A DNA stretch of 64,000 nt from Paraburkholderia phytofirmans PsJN (GTDB lineage Bacteria; Pseudomonadota; Gammaproteobacteria; Burkholderiales; Burkholderiaceae): contig NC_010676.1 of the NCBI RefSeq assembly GCF_000020125.1, forward strand, positions 1,798,001 to 1,862,000, in the 5' to 3' direction. The number at the start of each line of letters is the position of its first letter. The stretch's first letter is position 1. Below are positions 42,508 through 51,639 of the stretch, one piece after another. The notes below the pieces were generated by a model. It had not been told where the DNA came from. It made no database searches and saw only the letters and a program-made list of their open reading frames with translations. A program made the translations under genes and the position numbers.

Positions 42508-43460
42508 CGCTGTTTCACCCGGTTGAGCGCCTTGACGTAGATGTTCGCCGCACCGAACACCGTCACGAACAGAATGATCGCCAAAGCCGATGAATAGCCC
42601 GTCTGCCATTTCTCGAACGCGGCACGCTTCAAGGTGATCGACACGGTTTCGGTGACCGAACCCGGACCACCGGAAGTCAGCAGGTTAACCATGTCGAACA
42701 TCTTGAAGTTCTCGATGCCGCGAAACAGCACGGCGAGCATCAGGAACGGCAAGGTCATCGGCAATGTGATCGACCAGAACTGCCGCCATGGTGTGGCGCG
42801 ATCCACTTCGGCCGCTTCGTAGATGTAGTCGGGAATCGACCGCAGGCCCGCGAGGCAGATGAGCATCACATAGGGGGTCCACATCCACGTATCGACCATC
42901 ACGATGGTCCACGGCGCGAGCGACACGTCGCCGATCATCTGAAATGAGCCGGGCGCAATGCCGGTGAAGAAGCCGACGATATCGTTGAAGAGGCCCGTTT
43001 GCGGTTGCAGCAGAAAGGTCCAGAAGTTGCCCACGACTGCCGGTGACAGCATCATCGGCAGCAGGATCAGCGTGGTCCAGAAACTATGACCGCGAAACTG
43101 CCGGTTGATCAGCAACGCGAGGCCGAAACCCAGTAGAACCTCTAGCCCGACCGACCAGAACACGAAACGCGCCGTCACCTGCATCGCGTACCAGATGTCT
43201 TCGTCGGTGAGAATGTCGACGTAATTGTCGATGCCGACAAAGCGCGCCGGCACACTCGGCATATTCGACTTGAAGTTCGTGAACGACAGACGTAGCGCCC
43301 AGATCAACGGAAAGATGTTGATCGCGAGCAGCAGCAGGACTGTTGGAAGGATGAACAGCCACGCAATGGTTCTGTCCGATAACCCGGCCAGACGCGTGCG
43401 TGCACGAGCCGACGCCCGCGACTCCAGCCCCGCCGATGAAAAAGGCTTGTTTGCCAACAT
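42504..43460 (-). CDS. ABC transporter permease (MalF-like)
   Basis: A 318-residue inner-membrane protein with six to seven helices: RTIAWLFILPTVLLLLAINI near the N-terminus, and the EAA loop IPDYIYEAAEVDRATPWRQF with WSITLPMTLPFL. It follows the binding-protein gene by 67 bp and overlaps the second permease. Confidence 0.88.
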   Translation of the reverse strand: MLANKPFSSAGLESRASARARTRLAGLSDRTIAWLFILPTVLLLLAINIFPLIWALRLSFTNFKSNMPSVPARFVGIDNYVDILTDEDIWYAMQVTARFVFWSVGLEVLLGFGLALLINRQFRGHSFWTTLILLPMMLSPAVVGNFWTFLLQPQTGLFNDIVGFFTGIAPGSFQMIGDVSLAPWTIVMVDTWMWTPYVMLICLAGLRSIPDYIYEAAEVDRATPWRQFWSITLPMTLPFLMLAVLFRGIENFKMFDMVNLLTSGGPGSVTETVSITLKRAAFEKWQTGYSSALAIILFVTVFGAANIYVKALNRVKQR

Positions 43461-43527
43461 GCCCTCGCTCCTTTAAGCGGACCGGCGGCATCCTTGCAGG
43501 GAGCGCCGGTCCAGTCCTGGATGCACG

Positions 43528-44859
43528 CTAATTCTTCCCTTCGGCCTTGAAGACCTTGTTCCAGTCTTTGACCAGCAGATCGAGCGCTTCCTTGGCCGTG
43601 CCCTTGTCGGCCACCACATAGTCATGCACGCGCTTTTGCATGTCGAGCAGCAGTTCCGCATAGGCCGGTTCAGTCCAGAAGTCTTTCACGATCGACATCG
43701 ACTTCAGGAATGCCGGCGCAAAAGGTGCACTCTTCGGAAAGTCGGGCGCATCCACCACCGACTTGGCCGCCGAATAGCCGCCTAACTGCCACCATTTCTT
43801 CTGCACGTCGGGTTGCGCAAACCACTTGATGTATTCAAGTGCGTCTTCCTTGTGGTCCGAGTACGACACGACCGAGATGCCCTGTCCGCCGAGCTGCGTA
43901 AACTGTTTGATCTCACGCGGATTCACGAAAAAGCCGATTTTGTCGCCGCCGACGTTCGGGTCTTTATAGAGTCCTGGGAAGAATGCAAACCAGTTCATCT
44001 GCATCGCCACCTGGCCAGACTTGAAGGCATCCAGCCCCTCCTGCATGTACGCGTTGGTCATGCCGGGCGCTGTGCAGCACTTGTAGAGCGCCTTGTAATA
44101 CTCCAGCCCTTTGACCGCGCCCGGCGAGTTGACGAAGCCATCCAGGTGATAGGGTTTCTTCGGGTCTTCATATTCGAAGCCGAAGTTGTAAAGCGCATTG
44201 GTCACTCCCATTGTGATGCCTTCAGACCCGCGTTCGGTAAAGATATAGACACCGTATACGGTCTTGCCATCGATCTTGCGGCCCTGAAAGAACTCCGCGG
44301 TTTGCTTGAGTTCGTCCAGCGTGGTTGGCGGTTCGAGTTCACGTTTATATTTCTGCTTGAACTCGGCGCGTAACTCAGGGCGCGCGAACCAATCCTTGCG
44401 ATAGGTCCAGCCGACTGCGTCGGCCATTGCCGGCAACGCCCAGTAGTTCGGCGTATTCTTTGGCCACTCCGCATAACCGACGACGGTCGCCGGCACGAAG
44501 TCGTTCATCGATATCTTGTTCTTTGCGAAGAAATCGTTGAGCTTGACGTAGTGCCCGTTGACCGCAGCGCCGCCTATCCACTGGCTGTCCCCAATGATCA
44601 GGTCACATAGTTTGCCGTGCGAATTAAGTTCGTTGATAAAGCGATCGGCGTAACTCGTCCATGGCACGAACTCGAACTTCATCTTGATGCCGGTTTTGGT
44701 CGTGAAATCTTTGGACAGTTCGACGAGTGCATTGGCCGGGTCCCATGCCGCCCAACATAAGGTCAACTGCTTTTCCTGGGCTTGCGCACCTGTTGCCATG
44801 CCGAGTCCCAACGATACTGTGGCCGCCGCCATTACCCTTGCTGACGTAAGACGTAACAT
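43528..44859 (-). CDS. ABC transporter substrate-binding protein (polyol/sugar)
   Basis: A 443-residue periplasmic protein. Signal peptide about residues 1-27 (MLRLTSARVMAAATVSLGLG, cleaved after GAQA). The mature protein is a large extracellular solute-binding (family 1-like) fold: LTLCWAAWDPANALVELSKD, DLIIGDSQWIGGAAVNGHYV, AMADAVGWTYRKDWFA, and GGQGISVVSYSDHKEDALEY. A GGAGAAGAC ribosome-binding site precedes ATG 44859. Ligand not readable; the downstream DhaKL kinase favours a triose, tetrose or polyol. Confidence 0.87.
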   Translation of the reverse strand: MLRLTSARVMAAATVSLGLGMATGAQAQEKQLTLCWAAWDPANALVELSKDFTTKTGIKMKFEFVPWTSYADRFINELNSHGKLCDLIIGDSQWIGGAAVNGHYVKLNDFFAKNKISMNDFVPATVVGYAEWPKNTPNYWALPAMADAVGWTYRKDWFARPELRAEFKQKYKRELEPPTTLDELKQTAEFFQGRKIDGKTVYGVYIFTERGSEGITMGVTNALYNFGFEYEDPKKPYHLDGFVNSPGAVKGLEYYKALYKCCTAPGMTNAYMQEGLDAFKSGQVAMQMNWFAFFPGLYKDPNVGGDKIGFFVNPREIKQFTQLGGQGISVVSYSDHKEDALEYIKWFAQPDVQKKWWQLGGYSAAKSVVDAPDFPKSAPFAPAFLKSMSIVKDFWTEPAYAELLLDMQKRVHDYVVADKGTAKEALDLLVKDWNKVFKAEGKN

Positions 44860-44973
44860 TTGTCTTCTCCTTGTCTTTTTCGGGTCTCCAACCTGCTGTG
44901 GAACAGCGCCCATGCGCCGGGTGCTGTGTATCGGCTCCAGCGGATTCAAACGCAAATCCGTGTGTCGCGAGCT

Positions 44974-45993
44974 TCAGGCATGCGCATTCTCACGAAGATA
45001 AATCCGGGTTTCCGGCGTTGGGATGGCGAGCGCGCCACGTACGTCGTTAAGAAAATTGATGGCGGCGAGGCCTGCCCAATGAACGATGCCGCGCACATCC
45101 TGGTCGAGGATTACGTCGATCGCGCGCTCGGACAGTTGCGTGCGAGTCTCCGCGGTACATTCATGCCCGATCAGTACGATGCGTCCCTTGTCGCCCGATT
45201 CCTGCAATGCCGTTGCGATGCCTGAGATGCCGCCGCCGGTCACATAAACCCCGACCAGATCCTGGTAACGTGCAAGGAGGCCCTGCACGGCAAGACCTGC
45301 GCCATCGTCATCTTCGGCAAAGTCTGGTTCGGCAATCCAGCGCAGATTGCGAAAGTCCTCTTCCAGCACCTGGGACAAGCCGGTGCGTCGTTCCAGTTGA
45401 TCGTGCAGGCGCGACGAGGCCGATAAAATCGCCACCGTGCCGAGTCGCGCGCCGAGAAAGCGACCCATCAAAAGTCCTGCGGTGCGTCCGGCAATCCGGT
45501 TATCGACGCCGACATATGCAGCGCGGCGACTTGCGGGCAGATCGGAGAACACCGTGACAACGGGCACGCCCGCATCGCTCATATCTTCAATAAGGCGTTC
45601 GACCGCTGGGTAGTCGAGCGGCACAAGCACGAGTGCGTCGTAGTCGATCACCTGCTCAGCGAAAGCAATGGTGTCTCGATGAATCGTGAAATCACAGCGG
45701 TAGAACGATGGAATGATGCGGTGCTCGCGAAAGAAGCTCGCGGACAGAGCGATATTGCGCTCGACGTGGTCGAGGAAACGCGAGTTCACCTGAGGTAAAA
45801 CGAAGGCCACACGATACGTGCTTATCTTGGCTGGGCGACCGCGACTTGCCCGTTCGTCGCGCAGTGCCGCCAGCGCAAGATGGACACGATCTGCAGTTTC
45901 CGGACGCACGGCCTGATCGTCGCGCAACACACGATCGACCGTGGCGACGCTAACGCCCGCACGGCGCGCAATCATCATACGTGTTGCCGGCAT
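44974..45993 (-). CDS. LacI-family regulator of the polyol operon
   Basis: A 339-residue regulator: N-terminal helix-turn-helix TRMMIARRAGVSVATVDRVL with RDDQAVRPETADRV, then a periplasmic-binding-protein-like domain (YRVAFVLPQVNSRFLDHVER, GVPVVTVFSDLP, YVGVDNRIAGRTAGLLMGRF). The third helix VDRVL matches the class I LacI group that uses VxRVL at the hinge. It is encoded upstream of and in line with the ABC/DhaKL operon, 114 bp before the binding-protein gene. A dyad GATTT-N5-AAATC at 46019-46033, just upstream of its own start, is a candidate operator. Confidence 0.85.
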   Translation of the reverse strand: MPATRMMIARRAGVSVATVDRVLRDDQAVRPETADRVHLALAALRDERASRGRPAKISTYRVAFVLPQVNSRFLDHVERNIALSASFFREHRIIPSFYRCDFTIHRDTIAFAEQVIDYDALVLVPLDYPAVERLIEDMSDAGVPVVTVFSDLPASRRAAYVGVDNRIAGRTAGLLMGRFLGARLGTVAILSASSRLHDQLERRTGLSQVLEEDFRNLRWIAEPDFAEDDDGAGLAVQGLLARYQDLVGVYVTGGGISGIATALQESGDKGRIVLIGHECTAETRTQLSERAIDVILDQDVRGIVHWAGLAAINFLNDVRGALAIPTPETRIYLRENAHA

Positions 45994-46451
45994 GTGTCTC
46001 TCCGGTGCCGAGCCAGAAGATTTTTGTTAAATCAAGGTAGCTTTTTCCGGAGGGAATGCAAGTTTTTTTACCGCAATAAACGCATCATTCTTGATGGCAT
46101 TGGTCGATCACGCTTCGGCTTGGATGAGTGAATGCATGAATCGCCTAAATCAGTGCACGGTGCGTTGCACAAGAAACTTTCGATTCGACTGCCTCGTATC
46201 GAATAGGCGAACACCAAGCGGAACGCGGTCGATCTCTTATGCGTTGTTGTGGCAATGACATGCCACGATGCGACTACCGGTCGGCGGCCGCACCTCGGGA
46301 GGTTCAAAACGGAACTGGCCCGCCGCCGGGCATTGCCGGGATAGCGAGCCAATTCTTACATACGGGCGCGAAAGAAGTGCTGCGCGCTTAGATGGCAGTG
46401 CTCAACGACTGCATGCGTTCTGCGTCTTGTTGGCTTTCGGGCATCAACGCA
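45994..46451. other. Non-coding gap upstream of the LacI gene
   Basis: 458 bp with no supported gene. Contains the GATTT-N5-AAATC dyad (46019-46033) near the LacI start. Frames here on both strands look like shadows. Confidence 0.4.
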
Positions 46452-46763
46452 TTAGGGATGGTTGTACATCGCATTCCAGTCCGACTTCGACACTGCCGGG
46501 CGGCCTGCTTCCGACGAACCAGTCACCACACCGCCGTAACCACTTGCGGCGCCGTTCTGCGCAGCAACTTTGGCTTCAGCAGCCTGGATTTCAGCCGGAT
46601 AGGTCGCATCATTACGGGCTGCCGGGTCATAGCCAGCCTTTTCGAGTTGAATCAATTCAGCGCGCACTTGCGCACGGGTCACCGGCTGGCTCGATTGGGC
46701 GAACACGGCACCCGAGGCAGCAAGAGCTGCGGCAACGACAACAGTTTGAATAAGGGACTTCAT
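46452..46763 (-). CDS. DUF4148 secreted protein
   Basis: A 103-residue protein: signal peptide MKSLIQTVVVAAALAASGAV (cleaved after VFA), then the DUF4148 motif VTRAQVRAELIQLEKAGYDP, and a Gly/Ala-rich tail ending DWNAMYNHP. DUF4148 proteins are small exported proteins abundant in Burkholderiaceae, function unknown. A GGAGG ribosome-binding site precedes ATG 46763; the frame from 46883 is too long. A second DUF4148 gene is at 61816. Confidence 0.85.
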   Translation of the reverse strand: MKSLIQTVVVAAALAASGAVFAQSSQPVTRAQVRAELIQLEKAGYDPAARNDATYPAEIQAAEAKVAAQNGAASGYGGVVTGSSEAGRPAVSKSDWNAMYNHP

Positions 46764-46981
46764 GGTAACTACCTCCAGACTTTGTTTTGTCCTGCTACGA
46801 ACACCTTGTCCGTAACCATGACTAACACTATAGGTAAGCGGACGCTTAAGATTAAGCCCGATGTCTGGAATGGATTGTTCCAATATTTAGGGTAAACCCT
46901 GATTAGCGAGGACGCGCTGCGGCTCGCTGCCCGAACTTTCGAAGTCGCAAAACGACCCGGTCCCATTGTGAGCAAAATGCT

Positions 46982-47854
46982 TCACATCGCTCCAGCTAGC
47001 CACAGCGCGACGTTGACCGAGTAGCGGTGGGTATCCCGCAGGGCTTGCTGCTCGGTCTGCATCCCGTTGCCAGGAGGTTCATTCACAAAGCTCGGACAGC
47101 CAAGTCTCGTGTCCCAGTTGTAGTCGGCAAAATGGTGAAAGGTGCTTTCGGCGACTGCGGGACCTCCTCGGTTCGAGGGTTCGAAAGCCACTGCAAGATT
47201 GAAACTCTTTCCCGTTACTTTGCTTTTACCTCGTGCGATCACGCGAGCCGGTTCATCGTCAGGAGCGTCGACGGCGCCCTCGTGCGGGTGTGCCGGCAAG
47301 AACCGGATTGCGCCGGTGGGAGAGTTTCGGTCCGCCAATACTGGATGGGGTGGTGCGACAATCGCGACTTCCTGAAAGTCTCCGTTTGCACCCGAGTGAA
47401 AATTGGGCCAGGAGATGTTGGTTGAGAACGGGTCGTCGATCACGCGCCTGGATTGGTCAGGGTCTACATTGCGCGTGTGGAAGTGGTGCGCCTTGCCCAC
47501 CCCGCCCAGGCTGCACAACGAACTGCCCAGATCCATGTGATCCCTCGTGACGAACAGGCCGCGACCTTCCTGTCGGAATCGCGTGATTCCTCCGCAGTCC
47601 TCAGGGGTCAAACCGTCCCCTTCGTCAACGGCAAACAACCACAACTCGTCAAACTCGGTTTCATCAAGACGAGAAAGAATCGAGTCTGGCTGCCCCAGTT
47701 GCTCGCGGTCCCGAGCAACGACGTTGAACGTCACGCGCCCGTCAGAATCTCGATGTGTCCGCAGCAATTCTGCCAGGCGGCTGAATCGCGCGATCGACCA
47801 GTTGTCGCCGGTAGGCGGGATGGTCGTTTGAAGCAGAATCTGGATGGTATGCAT
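46982..47854 (-). CDS. Conserved hypothetical protein, possible ThuA/amidotransferase-like fold
   Basis: A 290-residue cytoplasmic protein: MHTIQILLQTTIPPTGDNWS, then FDELWLFAVDEGDGLTPED, GRGLFVTRDHMDLGSSLCSL, HHFHTRNVDPDQ, and SFNLAVAFEPSNRGGP followed by TFHHFADYNWD. The strand-turn pattern (DELWLFAVD, GLFVTRDH) and late histidines recall glutamine-amidotransferase-like ThuA proteins, but this is not a firm match. No obvious operon partner; function not assigned. Confidence 0.55.
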   Translation of the reverse strand: MHTIQILLQTTIPPTGDNWSIARFSRLAELLRTHRDSDGRVTFNVVARDREQLGQPDSILSRLDETEFDELWLFAVDEGDGLTPEDCGGITRFRQEGRGLFVTRDHMDLGSSLCSLGGVGKAHHFHTRNVDPDQSRRVIDDPFSTNISWPNFHSGANGDFQEVAIVAPPHPVLADRNSPTGAIRFLPAHPHEGAVDAPDDEPARVIARGKSKVTGKSFNLAVAFEPSNRGGPAVAESTFHHFADYNWDTRLGCPSFVNEPPGNGMQTEQQALRDTHRYSVNVALWLAGAM

Positions 47855-48164
47855 AATGGTCAGTTAGTCGCGTCAATCAATCACGGGGGAATGAGCCGCC
47901 AGGTAGACATTTCCAGGGTAGCTAATGGCCTGAAATTGTCAAATCCGGCGTACGCTGTGACCAGTGTGATAAGACGGCAGACATGCTGGACGTGTGTGGG
48001 CTGTCGTCCACCCAGACGCCATTTGCGAAAGAAATTCCGTCCACGCGAGCGGTGATCTTGTCGGCTCGGCCTATGCGAAGCCATTGCACGGTGAAGCGAT
48101 CGGCGAAAGTTGATCGCACATCTCGCGCGGCGCTGTCTTGCAAGGCGCCGCGCGCATTCATGGA
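47855..48164. other. Gap between the AI-2E transporter and the hypothetical gene
   Basis: 310 bp holding the hairpin at 48124-48154. A 79-codon minus-strand frame (47922-48161) runs through the hairpin and has no family match; it was not accepted as a gene. Confidence 0.4.
48124..48154 (-). terminator. Hairpin after the AI-2E transporter gene
   Basis: CGCGCGGCGC and GCGCCGCGCG form a perfect 10-bp stem with an 11-base loop, starting 11 bp after the stop at 48165 on the minus strand. No T-run follows, so termination is likely but not certain. Confidence 0.5.
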
Positions 48165-49250
48165 TCAATCGGTTTTGCCGGTCAGCGCGCGGCGCGCGGC
48201 TTCGCCTTCATCGTGTGAAGCCGCATAGAACACGCGGGCCCGTCCAATGATGATTTTCAGCATGGCAATGACCGGCACAGCCAGGAAGATTCCCGCCACG
48301 CCGCCTAACTGATCGCCGGCGAGCAAGCCGACGATGACGAGAAACGGACTGACCTCCACGCCTTCGCTCATCAGATACGGATTGAGCACGTAGTCCTGAA
48401 ACAGCCGGTAGAGCGCGATAAAAATCACCAGCCATAGCAGATGCGGATAGCCGCTGAACACGGCGACCACCAGCGTGATCGCGACAGCGCCGAGCGGCCC
48501 GGCGAACGGCACGAACTCCAGCAGACCCGCGCTCACCGCCAGCAGAAACGCGTAAGGCACGCCGAGCAGCGAGAAGGCCATGCCGTAACAGATCAGCGTT
48601 GCCAGCGACAGAAACAGCAAAGCCCGCACGTACTTCGACAACAGCACGTTCAGATCGGTCACGATCTCGGCCCACAACGTGCGATGCCGGTCGTTCAGCA
48701 GATCGAGAAAGTCCTCGCGCATCTGCGGACCTTCCTTGATCAGCAGGAAGCTCAGAATCGGAATCAGCACGAGGTAGATCAGATTGCTGGCTGCGTGCAT
48801 CACGCCGAGGCCGACGCTGCGCGCCATCGGCACGGCTTTGTCGGAACCCGTCTCGATCTGGCCACGCACGAAATCGACGATCCGCTCGCGCAGCGGTTCC
48901 AGAAAATGCGGCAACGGAATGCGGTTGGGCACATCGGACTTCATCAACTGAGGCAGTTGCGCGAGCAGGTGCGTGGCCTCGTCCTGCAGCTGCACGCCGA
49001 AGATCGATCCAACCACCGCGATCACCGCGACGACCACGACGAACACAAGCGCGATCGACGCCACGCGCGGCATACGGCGCGGCCGGATGCGCTCGACGAG
49101 ATCGACCATCGGATAGATCAGATAACTGAAGAAGACCGCGAACACCACCACCAGCAAGGTGGACGACGCCATATAGATGCAGAAAAACAGCAGCGCGATC
49201 AGAAGCGCGGTCCAGACCTGTCTGGCTGTGCGAACGTCGAATCCCAGCAT
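48165..49250 (-). CDS. AI-2E family (PerM/TqsA-like) transporter
   Basis: A 361-residue membrane protein with about eight helices: VWTALLIALLFFCIYMASST, VFFSYLIYPMVDLVERIR, an extended soluble loop (about 85-165), and the C-terminal conserved LEFVPFAGPLGAVAITLV, YLMSEGVEVSPFLVIVGLLA and GGVAGIFLAVPVIAMLKIII. The family exports autoinducer-2 or acts as Na+/H+ antiporters in some species. ATG 49250 follows AAGGAAGG; the longer frame to 49304 is unsupported. Confidence 0.85.
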   Translation of the reverse strand: MLGFDVRTARQVWTALLIALLFFCIYMASSTLLVVVFAVFFSYLIYPMVDLVERIRPRRMPRVASIALVFVVVVAVIAVVGSIFGVQLQDEATHLLAQLPQLMKSDVPNRIPLPHFLEPLRERIVDFVRGQIETGSDKAVPMARSVGLGVMHAASNLIYLVLIPILSFLLIKEGPQMREDFLDLLNDRHRTLWAEIVTDLNVLLSKYVRALLFLSLATLICYGMAFSLLGVPYAFLLAVSAGLLEFVPFAGPLGAVAITLVVAVFSGYPHLLWLVIFIALYRLFQDYVLNPYLMSEGVEVSPFLVIVGLLAGDQLGGVAGIFLAVPVIAMLKIIIGRARVFYAASHDEGEAARRALTGKTD

Positions 49251-49441
49251 GAACCTTCCTCGAATAGACGATGAGATCCGGCGCCTCGAACGCGCCGGGA
49301 ACATCGGGCAGGCATCGCAGACACAGCGCGCCCTGACGAGTCAGGGCGCGCTGTGCAATCAGAGCAGCGTAAAACCAAGGATAGAAATGACGCGCCTGCG
49401 CCCGCGCACTCAACAAACGCAAGGCGCGGCGCGCGATGTAA

Positions 49442-49684
49442 TCAGATCAGCTTGCCGAGCAGAAAGCCAACGCCGACCGCGACCAGCAGCGCGCCGATCG
49501 GATTGTTGCGCGTCGTTTCCGCGACCTGGTCGACGCTGTCGCCGTATTTCGCCTGCGCCTTGCCGGCTAACTGGCGGACCTTGCCTTCGGCTTGCAATTC
49601 CGCATCTCCGGTCAGGCCGCCGACGGCGTCCTGCACCTTGCCCGCTGCGTCCTTCACCGTACCTTCGAACTGATTTGAATTCAT
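49442..49684 (-). CDS. CsbD-like stress protein with C-terminal membrane helix
   Basis: An 80-residue protein: MNSNQFEGTVKDAAGKVQDA followed by the CsbD pattern VGGLTGDAELQAEGKVRQLA, then a hydrophobic end NPIGALLVAVGVGFLLGKLI. The tail resembles the ElaB/YqjD inner-membrane anchor, so it may tether ribosome or stress-related function to the membrane. Preceded by another CsbD gene on the same strand. Confidence 0.82.
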   Translation of the reverse strand: MNSNQFEGTVKDAAGKVQDAVGGLTGDAELQAEGKVRQLAGKAQAKYGDSVDQVAETTRNNPIGALLVAVGVGFLLGKLI

Positions 49685-49762
49685 CGATCTTCTCCTTTGA
49701 ACCGGGTCAACAAGCCGTCGCCGGCGGGAGCCGGCGCTCGATCCTGCTTACCGTCGATACTG

Positions 49763-49945
49763 TTACCGCTTCACGCGAGCGCGTACGGCGTCGGCGAACT
49801 GCCCTACTTTCGACTGCACCTTGCCCGTCAACTTCTCCGCCGCGCCCTTGGCCTGCGTCGTCCGGTTGCCGGTGACCTTGCCGAGCGTTTCTCTCACGGA
49901 ACCCTTGACCTGTTTCGCTGCACCTTCGACACGATTCCTGTCCAT
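49763..49945 (-). CDS. CsbD-like stress protein
   Basis: A 60-residue protein: MDRNRVEGAAKQVKGSVRET, then LGKVTGNRTTQAKGAAEKLT, the CsbD core (x-KGxxKExxGK-like repeats). CsbD proteins are sigma-B-type general stress proteins in Bacillus; role in proteobacteria unknown. AAGGAAACC precedes ATG 49945; ATG 49975 is in frame but without a site. Confidence 0.8.
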   Translation of the reverse strand: MDRNRVEGAAKQVKGSVRETLGKVTGNRTTQAKGAAEKLTGKVQSKVGQFADAVRARVKR

Positions 49946-50490
49946 GACGGTTTCCTTGAAATGGTTGAATTGCACGAAAGACGCCGGCCGTCGAATTCAA
50001 GCGAGCGTGGCGGCAATTCCAGCCGGCGCTCGCCGCGGAACTCGCGTTGTCCCGGCGCAACCCCGCCCGACAGCGGCGAATGCACGTGACCGCGTGCTAC
50101 AGCGAGTCGTGGCTTGCGGCTTCTTTTACGTGCGTCGACGCTAGCCGCGTCAGGTCAGCCGGAACTCAGCAGCATGATTCGTTCCCGAGCGCCGTCCGCT
50201 TGTTAGAAAACCGTGCGAAGGCGGTGTACAGGCCGGTTTGGAGACGGGGGATTGGGGCTTCGAGCACGGAAGTCTGGAGGCTTCAACGCTTCCAACCTTG
50301 AGGCTTTGCGGCGCAGCGCCGGGCATGGGGTAGAAAAGATCGCTGGCAACCAGCGAAATGATCTGCGACAACGCGTGCCGGTTCGTCTGCGAGCGCAGAA
50401 CGTGGTTGTCGTCGGGCGGCATGGCGCCCGGTTCTGCGGCTTGCATGGGGGAGCGGGCGCAGCGGCCGCCCCGCTTAACTCAATGTCACG
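49946..50490. other. Gap upstream of the CsbD genes
   Basis: About 545 bp between the CsbD genes and the valine operon. Apart from the doubtful 98-codon frame at 50150-50446, nothing was recognised. Confidence 0.4.
50150..50446 (-). CDS. Doubtful hypothetical protein
   Basis: A 98-residue minus-strand frame, 45 bp after the hydrolase gene stop (MQAAEPGAMPPDDNHVLRSQ, then TNRHALSQIISLVASDLFYP). The composition is protein-like in its first half but the second half is Ser/Pro-rich and family unknown. No convincing ribosome-binding site. Confidence 0.25.
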   Translation of the reverse strand: MQAAEPGAMPPDDNHVLRSQTNRHALSQIISLVASDLFYPMPGAAPQSLKVGSVEASRLPCSKPQSPVSKPACTPPSHGFLTSGRRSGTNHAAEFRLT

Positions 50491-51639
50491 TCAGCCCTGC
50501 TCCGCGCCCAACGCAGCCAGCGGATGTGCGTCGCTCTTCCACGGCGAAGCGAGAAAATGTCTGACGCGCTCCGGCCGCACCTCGGCGAGCGTGGCGGGCG
50601 CCCAGCGGGCTTTGCGATCCTTGTCGATCAACTGGGCCCGCACGCCTTCGCAGAAGTCACCCTCCTCGATCACGCGCTTGACGATGCCGAGTTCCATGCG
50701 GAAGCATTCCGCCAGGGTCATCTGCCGGCCGCGCAACAGCGCCTCACGCGTGACGTACAGCATGGTGGGCGAATGACCGGTCAGCGCGTCGTAGGTGGAC
50801 TGCAACCACTGCTTCACCTCGCGCGGCGGCTCGCGCAACAAATCGTGCCGCACCGTCGCGACCATCCGGTCGATGCTCGAACGCCGATCGAAATGCCGCA
50901 AGATCAGTTGAGTGAACGCCGCCAGCGGCGCGTGCGGAATGATATTGCACGGCGGCTCGAACACGCCGCGCAAGGCCGCCATCAGATCGCCTTCGAGCGG
51001 CATGCGCTGCAAACGCTCTTCGAAACTGGCGAGCCATTCGGCCGGCACGCACAGATCCGCCAGTTGCAGCCGCAATGCGTCGGCGCCGGACAAGGTCGCG
51101 CCGGTCAGCCCGACATACAACTCGAGCTCCGCCGGCATCACGCTGAGAAAACGCGTCGCGCCGACGTCCGGCAGAAAGCCGATGCGCGTCTCCGGCATGG
51201 CGATCTTGCTGCGCTCGGTCACGATGCGCAGCCGCGCTCCCTGGCCGAGCCCCATGCCGCCGCCCATCGCAATGCCGTCGAGCAAAGCGACCACCGGCTT
51301 CGGAAACGTGTGAAGCGCATAGTCGAGCCGATATTCGTCGACGAAGAACGCGAGCCAGCGGCTGTCGTTGTTCTTCGCGAGCCGCTGCACTTCGCGCACG
51401 TCGCCGCCGGCGCAGAAACCCTTGGCGCCCGCGCCTTTCAGCACGAGCGCGACGATGCCGTCGTCGGTGCGGCAATGTTCGACCAGCACGGCGAGTTCGC
51501 GCACCATCGCGTGCGAAAGCGCATTGAGCGCGGCCGGCCGGTTCAGCGTGATGATCGCCACGCGATTCACCACGCGAAACAGGATCTCGCGTTCCGCTTC
51601 GAGGCTCGTATCGTGCGCGACGCTTTGCAAGGCGCTCAT
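50491..51639 (-). CDS. 3-hydroxyisobutyryl-CoA hydrolase
   Basis: A 382-residue crotonase-fold protein: ILFRVVNRVAIITLNRPAAL, GAGAKGFCAGGDVREVQRLA, KPVVALLDGIAMGGGMGLGQ, ARLRIVTERSKIAMPETRIG, FLPDVGATRFLSV, and the hydrolase-specific C-terminal domain (FRMELGIVKRVIEEGDFCEG, VRAQLIDKDR). The long C-terminus and PETxIGFxPDVGxT motif separate HIBCH from ordinary enoyl-CoA hydratases. It releases 3-hydroxyisobutyrate in valine breakdown. ATG at 51639 overlaps the preceding gene stop (ATGA). Confidence 0.87.
   Translation of the reverse strand: MSALQSVAHDTSLEAEREILFRVVNRVAIITLNRPAALNALSHAMVRELAVLVEHCRTDDGIVALVLKGAGAKGFCAGGDVREVQRLAKNNDSRWLAFFVDEYRLDYALHTFPKPVVALLDGIAMGGGMGLGQGARLRIVTERSKIAMPETRIGFLPDVGATRFLSVMPAELELYVGLTGATLSGADALRLQLADLCVPAEWLASFEERLQRMPLEGDLMAALRGVFEPPCNIIPHAPLAAFTQLILRHFDRRSSIDRMVATVRHDLLREPPREVKQWLQSTYDALTGHSPTMLYVTREALLRGRQMTLAECFRMELGIVKRVIEEGDFCEGVRAQLIDKDRKARWAPATLAEVRPERVRHFLASPWKSDAHPLAALGAEQG

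Noticed and set aside
47922..48161. 79-codon minus-strand ORF after the AI-2E transporter
   Set aside because: It reads through the 48124-48154 hairpin and matches no family; treated as terminator DNA.
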